From assembly GCA_964425745.1 (NCBI GenBank), contig CAYRNW010000010.1:14936-78935 (forward strand): DNA of 64,000 nucleotides, given 5' to 3'. Source of the stretch: CALCNS01 sp964425745. Lineage in GTDB: Bacteria > Bacillota > JAAYKD01. Both the position numbers and the translations under genes were made by a program. The notes below the pieces were generated by a model. That model ran no database searches and was not told the DNA's origin. It saw only the letters and a list, made by a program, of their open reading frames with translations. Every line of letters begins with the position of its first letter. The stretch's first letter is position 1. Positions 50,067 through 58,073 of this stretch are shown here, one piece after another.

Positions 50067-51024
50067 TCTCAATCCCCATCCTTTCTGCTATTGCTTGGAT
50101 CACCGTCACGGTAACTGCGTTTCCTGCTTGTGCGTATAATTGACTATTTGGCACTCCTGCTGCTTTTGCACGGTCGAATGCCCAGTCAGGGAAACCCTGT
50201 AGCCTCCAACATTCTCGTTCGGTTAGCTTCCTGATGCGATAACCAAGCACAACAGAATGCTCTCCTTTTGCAGTGATTGTATGAGCGAGATTCTTAATAA
50301 CCCTTCCTCGACGAGTTTTACTATTAGGGTAATTGATATCGATTCCGTCACCATGCTCTGCGATTGCATATCCTGTCTTAGTAGCTTCTTTTATTGCTAT
50401 CGTGTGCTTCTTCAAACAACGTTTTTGTTCACTTACGTCGACTTGAATTCTTTTAATAGTTGCCGTGTTCTCGTCCTCGATAGGAAATATTTTTCTGGCA
50501 CCTCTGGTTCTAAGATGTGCAATAATAAACACTCGTTCTCTTTTTTGGGGAACGCTGAAGTTTTTGCTGTTGAGCAGTTGCCATTCCACATCGTACCCGA
50601 TGTCATCCAATTCAATGAGAATTCTTGCAAAGTCAATTCCTCGGTTGATACTAAGAAGATTCTTAACATTCTCGATGAAAAGGTATTCGGGTTTATCTTC
50701 TTCGGCAAGTTCTCGAATAAGTGCAGTAACTTTGAAAAACAAGCTTGAACGCTTTCCACTGAATCCAACCTGCCTTCCGGCACTGCTGATGTCTTGGCAG
50801 GGGAAACCGAAACACCATACGTTGGCTCGAGGAAGCTCGTTTGCTCTAACCCTTGAAATGTCATCGTTAAACCACTCTCCTTCCTTCGGTTCATGAATAG
50901 CTTTATATGCCACGTTTGCCCATTTGTTAATCTCACAATGTCCAAGGCAGGTATGACCTGCCCTTTCCATTCCTAATCTGAAACCTCCGATGCCCGAAAA
51001 CAAATCAATAAACGTCAAGCTCAT
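50047..51024 (-). CDS. DNA (cytosine-5) methyltransferase
   Basis: 325 residues with the C5-methylase motif order: I DLFSGIGG (7-14), IV GFPCQDIS with catalytic Cys76, VI ENV (118-120), VIII QKRERVF, and IX/X RECWRLQGFPDWAF to YAQAGNAVTV. The target-recognition region (about 180-255) is of normal length. No cognate endonuclease gene is adjacent, so it is probably an orphan that shields phage DNA from host restriction. Confidence 0.93.
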   Translation of the reverse strand: MSLTFIDLFSGIGGFRLGMERAGHTCLGHCEINKWANVAYKAIHEPKEGEWFNDDISRVRANELPRANVWCFGFPCQDISSAGRQVGFSGKRSSLFFKVTALIRELAEEDKPEYLFIENVKNLLSINRGIDFARILIELDDIGYDVEWQLLNSKNFSVPQKRERVFIIAHLRTRGARKIFPIEDENTATIKRIQVDVSEQKRCLKKHTIAIKEATKTGYAIAEHGDGIDINYPNSKTRRGRVIKNLAHTITAKGEHSVVLGYRIRKLTERECWRLQGFPDWAFDRAKAAGVPNSQLYAQAGNAVTVTVIQAIAERMGIENEIHLE

Positions 51025-51704
51025 TCTACCAATCCTTCGTATCGCTTTTTTCTAACCGCAGTATGCTTTACTTCAAAACGCTTTCCTTCTCGTGATTCCC
51101 AACCAGCTAAAGCCTTCTTCCAATCGATTACGAGTCCATCGTTCCCAATCCAATTCTTTTTTTGGTAGTAATTGAAAAACCGTTCAGGATCGATTGTGCA
51201 GTGTGTTTCAGAAAAATACTCGGATATTTCAGAAAGCGTTGGCAAAGAAAACCCAGGTTTTTCTGCAGTACTAAAAACAGTACCATTATCATTAACATTA
51301 TCAGTACCATTAACAGTACCATTATCATGTTTTTTTAGGTACGGTTCGGTTATGTTAGGTTTCTCAAAATAACCATTAGGTTTTTTAGGTTTTTCCAAAT
51401 AACCATTAGGTTTTTCAGGTTCTTCGGTTGGTTCCTTAATAACCTTTTCTTTTTTTGGTCTTCCACCTAATTTGCCGTTCTCTCTACGTGTTTCAACTGC
51501 AGCCATGTACTGTTCCCAATCCCTATCCATTTGCACTCTGATAAAGCTAAAAGCCATCATGGAAGCAGGTGGTAAGCTTGGTAATGTTCCTGATTCAACA
51601 TAATCAAATAAAGCTCTGAAAAGCTTCCCTAAGTCTTTATCGCTTAACATATCAATGTGTTGCCTATAATCCATATATAGCAAGAAGCTTTTTCGTTCTA
51701 TCAT
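51021..51704 (-). CDS. DUF6291-like phage replication-region protein
   Basis: 227 residues. The N-terminus (FLLYMDYRQHIDMLSDKDLGKLFRALFDY...RRENGKLGGRPKK) is of the DUF6291 type found in clostridial phage replication modules. A low-complexity linker of Pro/Asn/Gly/Lys repeats (about 95-150) leads to a C-terminal domain (ISEYFSETHCTIDPERFFNYYQKKNW...WKKALAGWE) like those of phage replisome organisers. Probably helps initiate phage replication. Confidence 0.75.
   Translation of the reverse strand: MIERKSFLLYMDYRQHIDMLSDKDLGKLFRALFDYVESGTLPSLPPASMMAFSFIRVQMDRDWEQYMAAVETRRENGKLGGRPKKEKVIKEPTEEPEKPNGYLEKPKKPNGYFEKPNITEPYLKKHDNGTVNGTDNVNDNGTVFSTAEKPGFSLPTLSEISEYFSETHCTIDPERFFNYYQKKNWIGNDGLVIDWKKALAGWESREGKRFEVKHTAVRKKRYEGLVE
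51280..51425. repeat. Short tandem repeats in the linker of the replication gene
   Basis: Two runs of short imperfect repeats: CAGTACCATTA/CATTATCA units (about 51285-51330) and two copies of a near-30-base AAATAACCATTAGGTTTTT unit (about 51365-51415). They encode the Asn/Gly/Thr and Glu-Lys-Pro-Asn-Gly linker and may vary in number. Confidence 0.6.
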
Positions 51705-51722
51705 ATAAAATCACTCCTTGCA

Positions 51723-52121
51723 TTAGAATGGTACATCCTCGTCATCAGTATTTTTATAGGGATCACTTTTAGGGTTTAGTTGATACTCTTGGTTATCCCC
51801 ACCATTAAAAACCCTTCCTGGTGGAAAATAGCAACGATTGACGTTTATCTTTGTTGCTTCTTTTTTGGTTCCATCCTTGGCTTCATAGCTATCTATCATT
51901 AACTGCCCCTCAAACGCTATGCCGTCGCCCTTGCTAAAATGTCCTGCAATGATGTCTGCTGTCTTATCCCAAGCTTGACACCTAATGAAGTCCGAACTGC
52001 TTTCTCCGCTTGTTCTTGCTCGTTGTATTGCAACCGTAAAGCTTACGACGGTTTTTCCGCTCGGTGTATATTTAACCTCTGGATCACGAGTGAGTCTGCC
52101 CATGCCCATAAAGTGATTCAT
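51723..52121 (-). CDS. ssb: Single-stranded DNA-binding protein
   Basis: 132 residues. The OB-fold signature MGRLTRDPEVKYTPSGKTVVSFTVAI and FIRCQAWDKTADII are followed by a short linker and the acidic tip DDEDVPF, which recruits recombination and replication proteins. Slightly shorter than the host type. Lies in the phage recombination module. Confidence 0.95.
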   Translation of the reverse strand: MNHFMGMGRLTRDPEVKYTPSGKTVVSFTVAIQRARTSGESSSDFIRCQAWDKTADIIAGHFSKGDGIAFEGQLMIDSYEAKDGTKKEATKINVNRCYFPPGRVFNGGDNQEYQLNPKSDPYKNTDDEDVPF

Positions 52122-52131
52122 AGTCTACCTC

Positions 52132-52839
52132 CTAACATACATACACGGGAACACCCGTAATTCGCTGTATTCTTGTTTTGAAATTATCTGCATTACTGTT
52201 CTGATCTGACAAGTGAAGCAAATACACTGCCTGTAAACGGCTTAAATCCGCAACCTGCAAGGCACTTTCTAAATGATCTATACTGAAGTGACTTTCCATA
52301 ATCCGATTCATTAACGTGCTTGATATAACTCCGTCAGCAACATTTTGATACGCAATTTCCTTGTCATAATTGGCTTCTATCATCAGGTAGTCCACCGCAG
52401 GAATTTTTATTTTGAGATAATAGGTATCGGTGGCATACAGAAGCTTCTCCCCCGTTACCCTGCTTTGAATCAAGAATCCGAGTGGTTCTATAGCATCGTG
52501 TTCTACCGCGAAGGGTAATACATCAAACGTCTTGATAAGTTTCTGTTCTCCTGCTTTTAGGACTTTACCGTGAGTCACGCCATCAAGAACCCTTAAGGTG
52601 CCTTGACTTGCAAAAATCGGTATTCCTTGCAACGAAAGGTAGGATGCAGAAGCAGAATGATCTGAATGTTCATGACTCACAAGGCAACCGTCAATGTTCG
52701 TCACGTAATAACCCTTCTGCCAAACGGCGCTTTTCATTGCACTTGGTCGTAACCCTGCTTCGAGCAGTAAAGCTGTTTCTCCATCAGAAACATAATAGGA
52801 GTTACCCTTACTGCCCGAAGCGAATGTTTCGATAATCAT
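52132..52839 (-). CDS. MBL-fold metallo-hydrolase of the phage recombination module
   Basis: 235 residues. The metallo-beta-lactamase fold begins FASGSKGNSYYV, with SHEHSDH as the metal motif, EHDA later, and LLYATDTYYLKI, as in YycJ/WalJ-type exonucleases. The ATG overlaps the RecT stop by one base. Placed between ssb and recT, it may supply the nuclease step in single-strand annealing recombination. That role is inference. Confidence 0.88.
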   Translation of the reverse strand: MIIETFASGSKGNSYYVSDGETALLLEAGLRPSAMKSAVWQKGYYVTNIDGCLVSHEHSDHSASASYLSLQGIPIFASQGTLRVLDGVTHGKVLKAGEQKLIKTFDVLPFAVEHDAIEPLGFLIQSRVTGEKLLYATDTYYLKIKIPAVDYLMIEANYDKEIAYQNVADGVISSTLMNRIMESHFSIDHLESALQVADLSRLQAVYLLHLSDQNSNADNFKTRIQRITGVPVYVC

Positions 52840-53636
52840 TAAAAATCAGGTTTCGGTGCGATTGGTTGCGGTCGCTTCCCATCCAGTGTGGTTTGTGGCT
52901 CTTCTTTTTGTGGAGTAATGTCAATCACTTCGTCGTTAGCGTTATCAATAACAGTCCGTTCCACTTTCGATTCGGTGTTTTCGTCTTGATCCATGGCTTG
53001 TGCCAGTTCAACCGACATCGGACCATAGGTTTTGAGTAGTTGTCTTAATACTGTTTTCTTAGCCATTGCGTTGAAGTCTGTCTGCCATGCACTGGCTTTT
53101 TGAGAGGAATAACTTGGACTATATCGTTTTGCGTGAGCATGGACTTCTTCGGTTGTCATAAAGAAGGTTTTCTCAAACCCGTTTAATAAGCGAAAGTATG
53201 CAAAGTAACCCACAATTTTATCACTGGTTCTCTCGCCGGAAATGTCAATCCATCCTGTTAGCTTTTCCTTAGAAAGCAGTTCTCCCTCATACACTTCGTC
53301 TGCATTGATGAAGCGGTAGAAGCCACTGCGTTGTGCCAGTTGAATCAATCCCTTATAACCGATGATGAAGGTGGGAACCTGTTTATACCCTACGATGTAT
53401 GCGAACCCTAAAGACTTGACGATGGGAAGTCCGAGGAATGCCGCTTTTAGGCACTCGTTAGCAACTGCGTTCGGATCACAATCCTGTAAATACTTATCAC
53501 TGCTATAAAGTTCAAGCATCGAGGACAAGAAAGCACCACTACTTTCCTTCAACGAGTTTTTGACCTGGGCACGAATAGCACTATCATTGAGAACATTTTT
53601 GAAACGATCCACCTTGACGATTGCGTTTTTGTCCAT
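52839..53636 (-). CDS. recT: RecT-family single-strand annealing protein
   Basis: 265 residues with the RecT core: NECLKAAFLGLPIVKSLGFAYIVGYK, PTFIIGYKGLIQLAQRSGFYRFINADEVYEGE and KTVLRQLLKTYGP. Promotes annealing of complementary strands during phage recombination. The C-terminal tail (about 215-265) is acidic and Pro-rich. No RecE or YqaJ exonuclease gene is next to it; the neighbours are an SbcC-like ATPase and an MBL hydrolase. Confidence 0.95.
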   Translation of the reverse strand: MDKNAIVKVDRFKNVLNDSAIRAQVKNSLKESSGAFLSSMLELYSSDKYLQDCDPNAVANECLKAAFLGLPIVKSLGFAYIVGYKQVPTFIIGYKGLIQLAQRSGFYRFINADEVYEGELLSKEKLTGWIDISGERTSDKIVGYFAYFRLLNGFEKTFFMTTEEVHAHAKRYSPSYSSQKASAWQTDFNAMAKKTVLRQLLKTYGPMSVELAQAMDQDENTESKVERTVIDNANDEVIDITPQKEEPQTTLDGKRPQPIAPKPDF

Positions 53637-55601
53637 TTAGACAACCTCCTTTGTAATGTTTAATTTTTTGTCCGACTCTGAAACAACCAGTTGAATCACC
53701 TGATAATCAGTCTGATTCAGCTTAGTCACAGCTTCGGCATTATCGACGAAGACGGGCATCGTAAAGCCATAATGCTCTGCCAATACACCAATAATCTCTA
53801 ATCCTGCATTGATACGATGACCGTTGTTTGCAAAGGTGAAAGGAACCATCTGCCCGTTCGGACCAGGCACGAGGACTTCGCAATCCTCTTTGATCCCGCC
53901 GTTGATCTGTTCCACAAATAAGCGGAAGGAAACATTCTTAAACCTTTTATTAACGGCTTCTGACAACATATCCATTTTTGTTTTTGTAAACAGTTCACAT
54001 AACCGAAGTCCGAGTTCCACTTCTTCAAATGTTTTGGCAGTGCTTTTTCGCTCTGCTTCCAGTTCTTCAATACGCTTTTTCTGTCGAATGATTGCCGCTT
54101 TGTCTGCCGTGATTTGGTTGATCCGTTCCACATTTGCTTTCAAATCGCGAATCTGCTTTTCAACTACTTCAACAGCTTCATAGTCGATTTTCGTAACACT
54201 CGACCAACTCAATTCGTTGAGTTTGTTATTGAGCTTCAACCATTCGGGGTTTACAGTCATATTCTTTAACGTCGGCATTGTTGGTAGCATAGCCGCTTCG
54301 TGATCCTTTATTTGCTTGTTAAGCTTATCCAATTCAGCATTCAATTCGTCGAGCTTCTTTTGCTCGTCTTGAATCATTTGGAAGCTGGCTTCTTCTTTGC
54401 CACGTTTTTGAATGGCTTCAAGCTTTGTTGCTCTTTCAACGTTGAAAGCTTCCATGAGCTTCTGAACGTCTTGTGGATCCAACGGTCGATTGCAGGTCGG
54501 GCAAATCTCTTTGTGTTTATCCCACGACACCGCCGAAACCGTTTTGAATTCTTCAAGTAGTGATTCTCTTAGACTTTCCATCCGCTTGATTTGCTCTGTT
54601 TGAGCTTCTACACGGCGTAAAGCTTGTGTTTGAGCATTCTTCAGCTCGTTCGATTTAATCTCATGAGCTTGGGTGACTTCTCTCCATCCTCGCAGTTCCT
54701 CGTGATACGCCTGACTCAACTTTGTTTCAAGCTGAACCATGGCTAATTTAATGTCTGCTTCAGCTTTTGCGTTTTGCTCGTCAGTTGGGGGATTCAGCAA
54801 AGCGACCTTATGAGTCATGAGCTTTTCGATTTCGCTCTCAACGTTTTTTAGCTCTGAAGCTAAGATACTGTCAAATGCAGAATCGTTTGTTTCTGAAGCA
54901 CCTTCGGGCATTGCCTTGGTAGCTTCGTCTATACGAGCAGGTAACGCTTCCAACGACTTATTGAGTAATGATCTGTTCGATTGAGCAACGGCTTTGAATT
55001 CATTTACCGAAAGAGTTGTAAGATTGTATCTCTGTTTATAATTTTCTATGATGTCGTTCAGCTTTTTCATGTTTGGCAAAGCCAAGATGGTATCATCGGT
55101 GATATCACCACCGATTTCGATAAGAACCTTCCTACGGTCTTGCCATGCTAAACCCTCGGCAAAGAACCACGGAACCGTGAGCAACTTCATCTTGTCTTGG
55201 GCAGGAAGTTTTGCGTTGAATTCCTTCTCACTAACAGGAACACCGTTTACGTAATAATCCGTTGTGTGACCGCTAAATTCTTCGATTGTGCTTCCTCGTT
55301 TTGTTTTCCAAATTTCCTTATAGACTTTTTTAATTGGCATCTTTGATCCATCGTCAAATTCCATCATGGCTTCGACCGTGTGCTCTAATCCGTGCATTTC
55401 GCCATCTTTACCGATGGTTTTAGGAGTAAAACCCTTTGCACCCGTTGAGCTGGTGCCGAATAACAACCAGGTCAGTGCGTTGAAAAGGGTAGTCTTTCCG
55501 GTCGCGTTATCGCCACGGATAACTGCATTCTTCCCTTCAAAATCAAAAGAGAATTCCTTGATTCCTTGAAAATTGCTTAATGTTAGTTGATGAAGCTTCA
55601 T
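53637..55601 (-). CDS. SbcC/Rad50-like ATPase
   Basis: 654 residues. Walker A is RGDNATGKTTL (about 29-39). Two long coiled-coil arms surround a zinc-hook-like CPTCNRPLDPQ (about 370). The C-terminal half holds GLEIIGVLAEHYGFTMPVFVDNAEAVT as the Walker B/D-loop region, with Asp-Asn instead of the usual Asp-Glu. Length is shorter than cellular SbcC. It starts the recT-MBL-ssb group and probably handles DNA ends together with them. Confidence 0.9.
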   Translation of the reverse strand: MKLHQLTLSNFQGIKEFSFDFEGKNAVIRGDNATGKTTLFNALTWLLFGTSSTGAKGFTPKTIGKDGEMHGLEHTVEAMMEFDDGSKMPIKKVYKEIWKTKRGSTIEEFSGHTTDYYVNGVPVSEKEFNAKLPAQDKMKLLTVPWFFAEGLAWQDRRKVLIEIGGDITDDTILALPNMKKLNDIIENYKQRYNLTTLSVNEFKAVAQSNRSLLNKSLEALPARIDEATKAMPEGASETNDSAFDSILASELKNVESEIEKLMTHKVALLNPPTDEQNAKAEADIKLAMVQLETKLSQAYHEELRGWREVTQAHEIKSNELKNAQTQALRRVEAQTEQIKRMESLRESLLEEFKTVSAVSWDKHKEICPTCNRPLDPQDVQKLMEAFNVERATKLEAIQKRGKEEASFQMIQDEQKKLDELNAELDKLNKQIKDHEAAMLPTMPTLKNMTVNPEWLKLNNKLNELSWSSVTKIDYEAVEVVEKQIRDLKANVERINQITADKAAIIRQKKRIEELEAERKSTAKTFEEVELGLRLCELFTKTKMDMLSEAVNKRFKNVSFRLFVEQINGGIKEDCEVLVPGPNGQMVPFTFANNGHRINAGLEIIGVLAEHYGFTMPVFVDNAEAVTKLNQTDYQVIQLVVSESDKKLNITKEVV

Positions 55602-55747
55602 CTAACGATCCCCCATTCTTTCGCTAATTTATAAACTCGATACAGACAGTAAACTGCAACAATGATTGTTGTAATGATAATAAAATCACTGGGCAACGAC
55701 CAAACTACCTCTTTCCAAATCTCATAAACTCGTGTTATAATGTTCAT
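55598..55747 (-). CDS. Small single-span membrane protein (49 residues)
   Basis: A short gene with GAGGGG before ATG 55747, whose TGA stop overlaps the next start. The product is MNIITRVYEIWKEVVW, then a hydrophobic span (FIIITTIIVAVYCLY) and a basic tail. Function unknown. Confidence 0.7.
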   Translation of the reverse strand: MNIITRVYEIWKEVVWSLPSDFIIITTIIVAVYCLYRVYKLAKEWGIVR

Positions 55748-55763
55748 GGCATCCCCTCATATG

Positions 55764-55797
55764 GACCGTTCCGTTTCGCCACGGGCGGTCTTTTTTT
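55764..55797 (+). terminator. Plus-strand terminator inside the leftward early operon
   Basis: ACCG-TT-CCGT pairs with ACGG-G-CGGT around TTCGCC (hairpin 55764-55790), followed by seven T on the plus strand. All genes here run leftwards, so it would only stop antisense transcription. Confidence 0.55.
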
Positions 55798-56053
55798 ATT
55801 TTCCAAATAACCATTCAAAAAATGTCCTCGGTTTCACGCGAATCGCTTTTACATATCGTTGTCGCAAGTCTTGAATTATATTTGCTTGTGTAAAAAGCAT
55901 ATCGACCATTCTTTGGTTTTCTTCAGCAAACTGTGCAAGGTTTTTGTTCGCTTCTTCGTTTGCTTTCTTTAGACTACGGATTGACATTTCGAGAGCATCA
56001 ATTTCCTTTTCGAGCAAATCAATTTTCTCTTTATCGTTCAATTCATCAGGCAC
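55796..56053 (-). CDS. Phage coiled-coil protein (85 residues)
   Basis: Residues 5-70 form a continuous heptad-type helix (KIDLLEKEIDALEMSIRSLKK). The C-terminus is basic and aromatic (RVKPRTFFEWLFGK). Overlaps the preceding gene by 8 bases. No recognised family. Confidence 0.65.
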   Translation of the reverse strand: MPDELNDKEKIDLLEKEIDALEMSIRSLKKANEEANKNLAQFAEENQRMVDMLFTQANIIQDLRQRYVKAIRVKPRTFFEWLFGK

Positions 56054-56333
56054 TTTGAACCCATCCTTTCGCCGCTAACCATTTGTTGAGTTGCTTCGAG
56101 CTGATTCTCACGCATCGTGGCGCGTAACGAATCGCATCGAGTTTTCCTGTGCTAATTTCTGAATAAATTAACGATGTTGAACAGTTTGCTTTTATAGCAG
56201 CTTCTTCCACCGTCATTACGCTTTCGGGTTCGGTAATCTCATTGCCATTCGCCTTGGCAAAAAGAAGCGCTTCGACCATACCCTGAATCTTTAAGAGTTC
56301 TTCTCTACTACAGCTTTTTAGAAGTTCAATCAT
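56046..56333 (-). CDS. Excisionase-like helix-turn-helix protein
   Basis: 95 residues. The C-terminal half (MTVEEAAIKANCSTSLIYSEISTGKLDAIRYAPRCVRISSKQLNKWL) is a MerR-like winged helix as in phage excisionases. ATG 56333 follows GGGGAAGCC and is preferred to the longer frame. It is the second leftward early gene and could steer the integrase towards excision. Confidence 0.75.
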   Translation of the reverse strand: MIELLKSCSREELLKIQGMVEALLFAKANGNEITEPESVMTVEEAAIKANCSTSLIYSEISTGKLDAIRYAPRCVRISSKQLNKWLAAKGWVQSA

Positions 56334-56439
56334 TTGGCTTCCCCTTTCTAATAATGTCACGTGATACTTGCCTATCCAAAGTTTATGAAAACCATTTGTA
56401 GACAAACCTCGCTTGTTTGAAGTGCATCTGGTTCGATAC

Positions 56440-56460
56440 TTCTGTTGTTTTTACACAACA
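56440..56460. promoter_or_regulatory. Third operator-like site at the end of the cro-like gene
   Basis: TTCTGTTGTTT (56440-56450) repeats the core of the operator arms at 56664 and 56709 and continues TTACACAACA, forming a partial palindrome. Confidence 0.45.
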
Positions 56461-56651
56461 TCAAGATCAAAAAAAATATCTGTGGCAGATTTGTTTACGG
56501 CTTTAACAATTTTCATAATAGTATCTCCCTTAATAGGCTTTTCACCTCTCTCAACAGAAATCACTGTTGCACGTGAAATATTTGCTAAGTTAGCAAGGCC
56601 CTGTTGAGTCAAACCAAGTTCTTCTCTTATCTCTTTGAGTCGGTTCTTCAA
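56451..56651 (-). CDS. Cro-like XRE-family regulator
   Basis: 66 residues, almost entirely one HTH domain (LKEIREELGLTQQGLANLANISRATVISVERGEKPIKGDTIMKIVKAV). First gene of the leftward early operon and divergent from the CI-like repressor. Size and position match a lytic-control Cro. An AAAGGAGG site precedes the start (TTG-type codon at 56651). Confidence 0.88.
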   Translation of the reverse strand: MKNRLKEIREELGLTQQGLANLANISRATVISVERGEKPIKGDTIMKIVKAVNKSATDIFFDLDVV

Positions 56652-56663
56652 TGGCGCACCTCC

Positions 56664-56722
56664 TTTCTGTTGTTTATAGTTTACATCAACAAAAACGTCG
56701 TGTCAAGCATAAACAACAGAAA
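56664..56722. promoter_or_regulatory. Lysis-lysogeny operator region
   Basis: A perfect 14-bp inverted repeat, TTTCTGTTGTTTAT (56664-56677) and ATAAACAACAGAAA (56709-56722), flanks the leftward promoter. A further TGTTGATG half-site lies between them. These are the likely CI/Cro operators. Confidence 0.75.
56678..56706 (-). promoter_or_regulatory. Leftward early promoter
   Basis: TTGACA (56701-56706), 17 bases, TAAACT (56678-56683) on the minus strand, bracketed by the operator arms. Drives cro and the early genes. Confidence 0.85.
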
Positions 56723-56737
56723 TCAAAAAAATTTTTA

Positions 56738-56766
56738 TTTACAAATTGTCAAGTGTGATTTACAAT
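56738..56766 (+). promoter_or_regulatory. Repressor promoter
   Basis: TTTACA (56738-56743), 17 bases, TACAAT (56761-56766) on the plus strand. The predicted transcript starts only about 15 bases before the repressor ATG, directly at its ribosome site. Confidence 0.8.
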
Positions 56767-56788
56767 TCAAATGAAGGAGGTGTTAATC

Positions 56789-57448
56789 ATGAACAACACC
56801 CTTGGAGATTACATTAAACAATATCGGCTTCAAAACAACTATTCTCTAAGACAGTTTGGTGACATTTGTGATATTAGTCATACACATATTGACAGTATAG
56901 AGCGCGGAACAGATCCACGTACAGGGAAGCCTGTTAAAGTCACTAACGACACAATAGAGAAACTTGCTCGTGCCACAAAAACTTCACCTGATTTCATATT
57001 TAATTTGAGCATTGGTAAATTAAGTGACTCTAATGCTGCACCTGTTTCAACAGGTGGACAATGGGTTCCGGTACTTGGAAGAATCGCTGCCGGGATGCCG
57101 CTTGAAGCAATCGAGGATATTATAGATTACGAAGAGATTGATCTTGAAATGTCAAACACAGGAAAGCACTTCGGTCTTTTAATAGTTGGAGACAGCATGG
57201 AACCAAGAATTCACGAGGGGGATGTAGTCATCATCAGACAACAATCCGATTGCGAATCAGGGCAATTGGCTGTTGTTATTGTTAATGGACAGGATGCAAC
57301 CTTAAAGAGAATAAAAAAAGGACCCGATGGCATCATGTTGATACCATCGAACCCCGAATATGAGCCTGTGTTTTACTCGAACGACCAAGTGGTTTCATTA
57401 CCAGTGAAGATCATCGGCAAGGCCGTTGAGTTAAGAGCTAAGCTCTAA
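56789..57448 (+). CDS. CI-like repressor with S24 peptidase domain
   Basis: 219 residues. An N-terminal XRE HTH (LGDYIKQYRLQNNYSLRQFGDICDISHTHIDSIERG) is joined to a LexA/CI-type S24 self-cleavage domain: cleavage pair Ala101-Gly102 in RIAAGMP, Ser136 in GDSMEPR, and Lys173 in DATLKRIK. It therefore probably responds to the SOS state. ATG 56789 follows AAGGAGG and is preferred to 56771. Transcribed towards the integrase. Confidence 0.94.
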   Translation: MNNTLGDYIKQYRLQNNYSLRQFGDICDISHTHIDSIERGTDPRTGKPVKVTNDTIEKLARATKTSPDFIFNLSIGKLSDSNAAPVSTGGQWVPVLGRIAAGMPLEAIEDIIDYEEIDLEMSNTGKHFGLLIVGDSMEPRIHEGDVVIIRQQSDCESGQLAVVIVNGQDATLKRIKKGPDGIMLIPSNPEYEPVFYSNDQVVSLPVKIIGKAVELRAKL

Positions 57449-57503
57449 TATTCAACGATACCTGTCATGAAATATAAAGAGTTAAAGAAGGAGAGGGGAA
57501 ACT

Positions 57504-57881
57504 ATGATCGCATACTCAAACATGTTCAAAAACTATTTCAATTTTTCCGGGAAGACCAATAGGTCAAACTATATCAAGGCAACTCTGATGCATATTCTTG
57601 TGATAATTTTAGCCACAATAGTCGATGACTATTTAGGGTTATACTTCTTTTCTCAAAAATACGGCATTCTACTGATGGCTTATGGTTTGTTCTCTGTTTT
57701 TCCTTATTTGTCAATGCAACATCGAAGAGCAAAGGATGCTGGTTTAAACTGGCCTGTATTTGTTGTTGCCATCTTAACGATGATTCGGTTTGTTAATTAT
57801 ATCTTCTATATATTTTTAGCTTTCAAGCCAACAGCTCAAAAATCCTTAATGCAAACAGCAATTGAATCGGAGGATGTTTAA
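57504..57881 (+). CDS. DUF805-family membrane protein
   Basis: 125 residues with about four membrane spans. The DUF805 pattern is visible: FKNYFNFSGKTNRSNYIKATL near the start and LSMQHRRAKDAGLNWPVFVV in the middle. It lies between the repressor and the integrase in the region expressed in the lysogen and has its own AAGGAGAGG site. Lysogenic conversion or superinfection exclusion is possible but not shown. Confidence 0.8.
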   Translation: MIAYSNMFKNYFNFSGKTNRSNYIKATLMHILVIILATIVDDYLGLYFFSQKYGILLMAYGLFSVFPYLSMQHRRAKDAGLNWPVFVVAILTMIRFVNYIFYIFLAFKPTAQKSLMQTAIESEDV

Positions 57882-58067
57882 ATGCTGGTATATATCTTAA
57901 TTCTGATTGTGGCTCTCGCTATCTATTTTCTATTTCCTGGGATTTGGGATATATTGGATTTTATTCCCAGAACACTTGAATCGATTGGTTTCCTTTTAGT
58001 TGGTTTCGTCGCAATAGGCATGGTGATAATGCTTCTTATCGATAAAATTAAAAATCGCAAAGGATGA
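57882..58067 (+). CDS. Small two-span membrane protein (61 residues)
   Basis: Starts directly after the DUF805 stop with GGAGGATG upstream. Two hydrophobic spans (VYILILIVALAIYFLF and IGFLLVGFVAIGMVIMLLI) are followed by a basic tail (DKIKNRKG). Co-transcribed with the DUF805 gene. Function unknown. Confidence 0.7.
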   Translation: MLVYILILIVALAIYFLFPGIWDILDFIPRTLESIGFLLVGFVAIGMVIMLLIDKIKNRKG

Positions 58068-58073
58068 TAATGA

